Assembly (NCBI GenBank): GCA_003542355.1
Contig: DPKU01000082.1
Location: 1-10,253 of the forward strand
Direction: 5' to 3'
Length of the DNA: 10,253 bases
Source: Clostridiales bacterium
GTDB lineage: Bacteria; Bacillota; Clostridia; Peptostreptococcales; Anaerovoracaceae
Positions within the stretch are counted from its first letter, which is position 1, and each line of letters begins with the position of its first letter. Under the pieces are notes generated by a model. That model saw only the letters and a program-made list of their open reading frames with translations, was not told the origin of the DNA and did not search any database. Below are positions 6,741 to 10,253 of this stretch, one piece after another. A program made the translations under genes and the position numbers.

Positions 6741-7449
6741 CTTCTCTCCCTCTGACTTCCCTTTTGACTATATTTCCATCCTGTATCGTAAGGATCGTAT
6801 CTGCGTATTCGGCGATGGTCCGGTCGTGGGACACCAGGATCAGCGTCATGCCGTGCCGGCGCACCTGATCGACGATGATCCCCATCACTTCCTTGGTTGT
6901 GTTGGAATCCAGATTGCCCGTCGGTTCATCGGCAAAAAGGATCTTGGGATTGCCCACCAAAGCCCGGGCGATGCCCACCCGCTGCTGCTGTCCTCCGGAC
7001 ATCTGGAAGGGCTTGCGGTTATCGTAGCCTTCCAGCCCCACGGACTTCAGGGCGGCTTTGCCGGCCCGGAGCCGCTTGGACTTTTCTACGCCCCGGAAGG
7101 TAAGGGGTATGGTGACATTTTCCAGGGCTGTCATGCTGGGAATCAGGTGATAGGCCTGGAAAATAAAGCCGATGTTCTTTTGACGAAAGAGCGTCACCTG
7201 GCTCTCATTCAGCTTGTGAATGGGAATATTGCCGACCCATATTTCTCCCCGGGTCGGCTTTTCCAGTCCGGCCACCATGTTCAGAAATGTGGATTTGCCG
7301 GAACCGGAGGTCCCCAGGAAGCACACCATCTCTCCCTTTTGGATATCCAGGTTCACATCGTCCAGAGCCACGACTTTCTCCTGGCCCATTCGGTATACCT
7401 TACGTATGTGATCCACGCGGATCAGCGGTTTTTCATTTTTTTGAGTCAT
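6724..7449 (-). CDS. ABC transporter ATP-binding protein, MacB/LolD type
   Basis: This 241-residue cytoplasmic ATPase drives the FtsX-like permease encoded two genes later. All nucleotide-binding motifs are intact: Walker A GTSGSGKST (46-54), Q-loop Gln98 in FIFQAYHL, signature MSGGQQQR (150-157), Walker B ILFADEPTGNLD (170-181) and the switch histidine in LILVSHD (His208). The DEPTGNLD wording and the ALDDVNLDIQKGEMVCFLG opening are characteristic of the MacB/LolD/FtsE branch. The frame is open 27 codons further up to 7530, but that part overlaps the promoter. ATG at 7449 has AAGGA 8 bases upstream and gives the usual family start. Its last 17 bases overlap the CARDB protein gene. It is the first gene of the operon. 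Confidence 0.95.
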   Translation of the reverse strand: MTQKNEKPLIRVDHIRKVYRMGQEKVVALDDVNLDIQKGEMVCFLGTSGSGKSTFLNMVAGLEKPTRGEIWVGNIPIHKLNESQVTLFRQKNIGFIFQAYHLIPSMTALENVTIPLTFRGVEKSKRLRAGKAALKSVGLEGYDNRKPFQMSGGQQQRVGIARALVGNPKILFADEPTGNLDSNTTKEVMGIIVDQVRRHGMTLILVSHDRTIAEYADTILTIQDGNIVKREVRGREDEKAE

Positions 7450-7501
7450 AGATCCATTCCTTGTGCCAGAGTCCGAAATGCCGGCTCGGGCCGACGCTCC
7501 A

Positions 7502-7530
7502 AGCGTACTACTCTTTGTAGTACAGGTCAA
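7502..7530 (-). promoter_or_regulatory. Promoter of the ABC-CARDB operon
   Basis: TTGACC (7530-7525) makes a 5/6 match to the -35 consensus. TACGCT (7507-7502) lies 17 bases further and is a weak -10. The combination of a good -35 and a poor -10 with a dyad between them is what activated or tightly regulated promoters show. The untranslated leader would be about 45 bases and contains a small GTCGGC/GCCGGC hairpin. Confidence 0.6.
7505..7523 (-). promoter_or_regulatory. Operator-like dyad in the ABC operon promoter
   Basis: A perfect 7-bp inverted repeat, GTACTAC (7523-7517) and GTAGTAC (7511-7505) around AAAGA, fills the spacer between -35 and -10. It fits the GT...AC outline of GntR-type operators; the YtrA subfamily often controls ABC operons. 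It also resembles MerR-type placement, although the spacer is not lengthened to 19-20 bases. No regulator gene is in the window. Confidence 0.7.
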
Positions 7531-7601
7531 TCCCTTCCCGCAAAGTCAGGGACGCTATCGGTTTAGACGCAGAACCGGCAAAAAAGTTCCGCCGGCTGCC
7601 A

Positions 7602-7628
7602 TTTCTTTTGTAAAAAAACCAAAAGAAA
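7602..7628. repeat. A/T-rich inverted repeat beside the tyrS terminator
   Basis: TTTCTTTTG (7602-7610) is repeated inverted as CAAAAGAAA (7620-7628) around a 9-base A-rich centre. It directly abuts the tyrS terminator on its downstream side and shares its T-tail. It may act as a back-up or processing hairpin. The rest of 7531-7600 holds a bulged CCGGC/GCCGG stem and no gene. Confidence 0.5.
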
Positions 7629-7649
7629 AAGGCGGGAGATCCCGCCTTT
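7622..7649 (-). terminator. Terminator after tyrS
   Basis: The 10-bp stem AAAGGCGGGA/TCCCGCCTTT (7649-7640 with 7637-7628) has a 2-base centre. On the minus strand it is followed by TTCTTTT, 10 bases after the tyrS stop. This is a standard intrinsic terminator ending the Sua5-rpiB-upp-tyrS operon. Confidence 0.9.
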
Positions 7650-7658
7650 CGTATTCTC

Positions 7659-8981
7659 TTATATTTGCACCCGGTGGAAAGTCTTTTTCCCTTTCTTCAG
7701 CAGGATGCAGCCATCGCGGAAGAGATCCGCAGTGATCTGCAGTTTCGGATCCGTCACCTTCTCTCCGTCGATGGTCAATCCGCCCTGTTCGATGGTCCGG
7801 AACCCCTCGCCATTGCTAGGCACCAGGCCGCATTCCTTCAGAAGCGTCACCACGCCCATTCCTTCGCCTTCGAAGCGGCTCCGGTCAAAAGATGTGGTCG
7901 GTACATTGGCCAGCTCGCCACCGCCGCCAAATGCCGCCCTGGCAGCTTCCTGGGCTTTTTCAGCTTCTTCCTGTCCGTGGATCAGACGGGTGACCTCGTA
8001 GGCCAGGATCTCCTTGGCCGTATTGATCTGTTCTCCTTCCAGAGAAGATAATCGGTTCACTTCGTCCATGGGCAGGAACGTGAGCATGCGCAGACACTTG
8101 TTCACATCGGCGTCCTCGGTGTTGCGCCAGTATTGGTAGAACTCGTAAGGCGAAGTTTTCTCAGGATTCAGCCACAGAGCGCCCTGCTGGGTCTTGCCCA
8201 TTTTCTTGCCTTCGCTGGTAGTCAGGAGCGCAAACGTCATGCCGTAGACCTGTTTGCCCAATTCCCTGCGGGCCAGATCTGCACCGAAGAGGATATTGGA
8301 CCACTGGTCATTTCCGCCGAACTGCATTTTGCAGTCCAGATCCCTGGCCAGCACCATGAAATCATAGGATTGCATGAGCATGTAGTTGAATTCCAGAAAA
8401 GACAGCCCTTTTTCCAGGCGCTGCTTGAAACACTCAGCCCGCAGCATGCTGTTGACGCTGAAATGCTTGCCGATGTCCCGTATAAATTCAATGTAGTTCA
8501 GGGGCAGCAGCCAGGAGATGTTGTTGACGCAAACGGCTTTTCCCGGGTCGGGCTCTTTGTTGACCGTCCCCTTTTCCAACGTGGATCCGGATGGCGTGTG
8601 ACGGAATTCTTCGTCAAATTCCAAAAACCGTCGAAACAGTCCTTCGAAGAGGAGACAGTTCTCCCGGATCACCTGGGGCGTCATCATCTGGCGCATGTCC
8701 GTCCGCCCGGAAGGATCGCCCACCATTGTGGTTCCGCCGCCGATGAGCACGATAGGCGTATGACCGTACTTCTGCATGTACATCATGATGATGATCTGCA
8801 TAAAGTGACCTACGTGAAGGCAGTCCGCCGTCGGATCGAATCCGATATAGAATTTGATCTTCTCTTTCCCAAGAAGCTCCCGGATCTCGTCGTCGTGGGT
8901 GGTCTGCTCAATAAAGCCGCGCTCCCTGAGCACGTCGAACACGTTGTCGTGGCTGCTGATATTGTCGGGTATAAAATTCAT
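7659..8981 (-). CDS. tyrS: Tyrosyl-tRNA synthetase, with an apparent insertion in the catalytic domain
   Basis: TyrS charges tRNA-Tyr with tyrosine. This is a class I synthetase with the HIGH element as HVGH (residues 56-59) and the KMSKS element as KMGKT (260-264), the form common in Clostridia. Tyrosine-site and dimer-core stretches are clear: GFDPTADCLHVGH, the SVNSMLRAECFKQRLEKGLSF-type segment (175-195), and GGNDQWSNI (222-230). The C-terminal 65 residues form an S4-like RNA-binding domain (LTIDGEKV at 402-409). At 440 residues it is longer than the usual roughly 405-420. The excess maps to about residues 124-147, between RFLEFD and GKAVCVNN, where most relatives go almost directly from one to the other. 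The start at 8981 has a GGAGAAGGATC ribosome-binding site. The 19-base gap after upp leaves no room for a T-box leader, so it must be controlled from the operon promoter. Confidence 0.97.
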   Translation of the reverse strand: MNFIPDNISSHDNVFDVLRERGFIEQTTHDDEIRELLGKEKIKFYIGFDPTADCLHVGHFMQIIIMMYMQKYGHTPIVLIGGGTTMVGDPSGRTDMRQMMTPQVIRENCLLFEGLFRRFLEFDEEFRHTPSGSTLEKGTVNKEPDPGKAVCVNNISWLLPLNYIEFIRDIGKHFSVNSMLRAECFKQRLEKGLSFLEFNYMLMQSYDFMVLARDLDCKMQFGGNDQWSNILFGADLARRELGKQVYGMTFALLTTSEGKKMGKTQQGALWLNPEKTSPYEFYQYWRNTEDADVNKCLRMLTFLPMDEVNRLSSLEGEQINTAKEILAYEVTRLIHGQEEAEKAQEAARAAFGGGGELANVPTTSFDRSRFEGEGMGVVTLLKECGLVPSNGEGFRTIEQGGLTIDGEKVTDPKLQITADLFRDGCILLKKGKKTFHRVQI

Positions 8982-9000
8982 GATCCTTCTCCGTTGTCAG

Positions 9001-9630
9001 TTATTTTGTGCCATAGAGTCTGTCTCCGGCGTCGCCCAGGCCGGGAACGATGTAGGCGTGATCGTTCAGATTCTCGTCCTTGGCTGCGATAAAAATGTCC
9101 ACATCCGGGTGGGCCGTCTGGAGTACTTCGATCCCTTCCGGCGCAGCGATCAGGCACATGAAGATGATCTTCTTTCCGCCGCGCTGCTTGATAAAGTTGA
9201 TGGCCGCGGCTGCCGAACCCCCGGTGGCCAGCATGGGATCTACGACGAAGATCTCCCGCTTTTCGATGTCGGAGGGCAGCTTGCAGTAGTATTCAATGGG
9301 CAGATGGGTCTCGGGATCCCTGTACAGACCGATGTGTCCGACCTTGGCGTTGGGGATCAGGGCCAGCATGCCGTCTACCATACCCAGCCCGGCACGAAGG
9401 ATCGGAACGATGGCGATGTCCTCGCCTTTCAGCATGTTCATGGTCGTTTGACACATCGGCGTTTCGATCTCCACGGGCTGAAGCGGAAGGTTTCTGGTAG
9501 CCTCGAAGGTCATAAGCATGGCGACTTCCCGAACCAGCTCTCTGAAATCTTTTACCGATGTTTCCTTTTTGCGCATCAGCGCCGTTTTATGCTGGATCAG
9601 CGGATGATCAAAAACGTATACTCTTCCCAT
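9001..9630 (-). CDS. upp: Uracil phosphoribosyltransferase
   Basis: Upp converts uracil and PRPP into UMP in the pyrimidine salvage pathway. The 209-residue protein has exactly the usual length. It begins MGRVYVFDHPLIQHK, a typical start for the family. The PRPP-binding loop is VVDPMLATGGS (129-139), PILRAGLGM (76-84) is another conserved stretch, and the uracil-binding end is YIVPGLGDAGDR (193-204). The frame is open further upstream to 9690, but ATG at 9630 has an AAGGAG ribosome-binding site and matches relatives. It lies 56 bases after rpiB and 19 bases before tyrS. All active-site motifs appear intact. Confidence 0.98.
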   Translation of the reverse strand: MGRVYVFDHPLIQHKTALMRKKETSVKDFRELVREVAMLMTFEATRNLPLQPVEIETPMCQTTMNMLKGEDIAIVPILRAGLGMVDGMLALIPNAKVGHIGLYRDPETHLPIEYYCKLPSDIEKREIFVVDPMLATGGSAAAAINFIKQRGGKKIIFMCLIAAPEGIEVLQTAHPDVDIFIAAKDENLNDHAYIVPGLGDAGDRLYGTK

Positions 9631-9686
9631 ATTATCTCCTTCTGCGCATTCCTCTGCGCGCCTCGATTTCTTCTGGCCGGGCGGGA

Positions 9687-10118
9687 TCACATCTCGTCCA
9701 GCAGTCGGACACGCCTGGCGTGCCGGTCTCCTTCAAATGTATGCTCCAACCATGTATCCACGATCTCCACGGCTTCAGCCGGGGCCAAAATGCGCCCGCC
9801 CAAGGCCAGGATGTTGGCATTGTTGTGCTTCTTGGCCATTTCGGCCATAAAGCAATTGGTCGCCACGGCGCAGCGGATCCCTTTTACTTTGTTGCAGGCG
9901 ATGGAGATCCCCACCCCGGTGCCGCAGAAGGCGATGCCGCAATCGGCTTCTCCGGCCATGATCGCTTCGCCGATGCATTTGCCGTAGACCGGATAATCCA
10001 CCGATTCTTCGGAATGCGTTCCCAGGTCCACCACGTCAAAGCCTCTTCCGATCAGGTACTTTTCGATCTCTTCTTTCAGCGTAAACCCGCCGTGGTCACT
10101 GGCCAGTGCAATTTTCAT
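9687..10118 (-). CDS. rpiB: Ribose-5-phosphate isomerase B
   Basis: RpiB interconverts ribulose-5-phosphate and ribose-5-phosphate, feeding PRPP and nucleotide synthesis. The 143-residue protein belongs to the RpiB/LacAB family. It shows Asp8-His9 in ASDHGG, the catalytic Cys65 in CGTGVG (65-70), His98 in KKHNNANILALGGR, and the C-terminal phosphate-binding arginines in DRHARR (131-136). Because Cys65 is present, it is an isomerase B and not LacA/LacB. The start at 10118 overlaps the Sua5/TsaC stop in an ATGA arrangement, and its ribosome-binding site AGGAGG lies in the last codons of that gene, so the two are translationally coupled. The family places it between Sua5/TsaC-type genes and upp in many Clostridia. 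Confidence 0.97.
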   Translation of the reverse strand: MKIALASDHGGFTLKEEIEKYLIGRGFDVVDLGTHSEESVDYPVYGKCIGEAIMAGEADCGIAFCGTGVGISIACNKVKGIRCAVATNCFMAEMAKKHNNANILALGGRILAPAEAVEIVDTWLEHTFEGDRHARRVRLLDEM

Positions 10119-10253
10119 TTTAATACCTCCTCGATCCGATACCCTGCTGCTTTGAGCATCCGGTTCATGATGGAAAAGCCTACGGAATCCTCTGCGGAAA
10201 CCGCCGCTGCCAATATCAAGTCCACACCGGTCTCGTCCATCTGACGCAGCCGG
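10115..10253 (-). CDS. L-threonylcarbamoyladenylate synthase (Sua5/TsaC type), C-terminal 45 residues
   Basis: Only the last 45 codons are in the window (frame starts at 10252). They read RLRQMDETGVDLILAAAV, then SVGFSIMNRMLKAAGYRI, and stop. This matches the end of the Sua5 C-terminal domain, in which a GVD-x-I stretch and an (A/I)MNRL-KAAGYRI motif close the protein. Sua5/TsaC makes the threonylcarbamoyl-AMP needed for the t6A37 modification of ANN-reading tRNAs. A C-terminal Sua5 domain suggests the long Sua5 form and not the short TsaC form, but the catalytic part is outside the window. The TGA stop overlaps the rpiB start by 4 bases (ATGA). Identity rests on this short tail plus the well-known neighbour rpiB-upp. 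Confidence 0.8.
   Translation of the reverse strand, partial: RLRQMDETGVDLILAAAVSAEDSVGFSIMNRMLKAAGYRIEEVLK

Noticed and set aside
7450..7530. Longer ABC ATPase, with a start at 7530
   Set aside because: It would overlap the promoter and dyad and has no family match. The ATG at 7449 has a ribosome-binding site.
8541..8612. EcoRI-, BamHI- and SmaI-like sites close together in the tyrS insertion, suggesting vector sequence
   Set aside because: The sites are not a polylinker order, the frame is intact, and the codons resemble the rest of the gene. Chance occurrence is more likely.

Overview
This looks like core chromosome from an anaerobic, Gram-positive, Clostridia-type Firmicute of moderate G+C. 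The reasons are the purE-purC-purF order, a ZTP (pfl) riboswitch, the Sua5/TsaC-rpiB-upp order, strong AGGAGG-type ribosome-binding sites, and a KMGKT-type tyrosyl-tRNA synthetase. The genus is not determined. Every gene I support lies on the minus strand, so transcription runs from high to low coordinates.

Layout in transcription order. (1) 10253-7659: the end of a Sua5/TsaC-type tRNA-modification gene, then rpiB, upp and tyrS, apparently one operon ending in a hairpin terminator. (2) 7530-3449: a promoter carrying a perfect dyad, then three overlapping genes: a MacB/LolD-type ABC ATPase, a secreted membrane-anchored protein of repeated CARDB/Ig-like domains, and a FtsX/MacB-type permease. 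(3) 3442-2358: promoter, structured leader, rplM and rpsI (ribosomal proteins L13 and S9), and a terminator. (4) 2354-1: a near-consensus promoter, a ZTP riboswitch with overlapping terminator, then purE, purC and the first 303 codons of purF, which runs off the window.

How the parts work together. The pur genes catalyse committed and mid-pathway steps of IMP synthesis. The riboswitch senses ZTP/ZMP, which build up when 10-formyl-tetrahydrofolate is short, and should let transcription proceed into the operon. upp (uracil salvage) and rpiB (ribose-5-phosphate supply) touch the same PRPP economy from another operon. rplM/rpsI and tyrS serve translation. The least understood part is the ABC-CARDB cassette. 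It has the architecture of a mechanotransmission-type ABC system with a cell-surface multidomain partner in place of the usual HlyD-like adaptor. Its regulator is not in the window, but the operator-like dyad in its promoter is clear.

No tRNA, rRNA, CRISPR, insertion sequence or phage feature was seen, and no gene-free stretch exceeds 300 bases. The longest are 2164-2409, 7450-7658 and 3250-3448, and all three hold regulatory elements.
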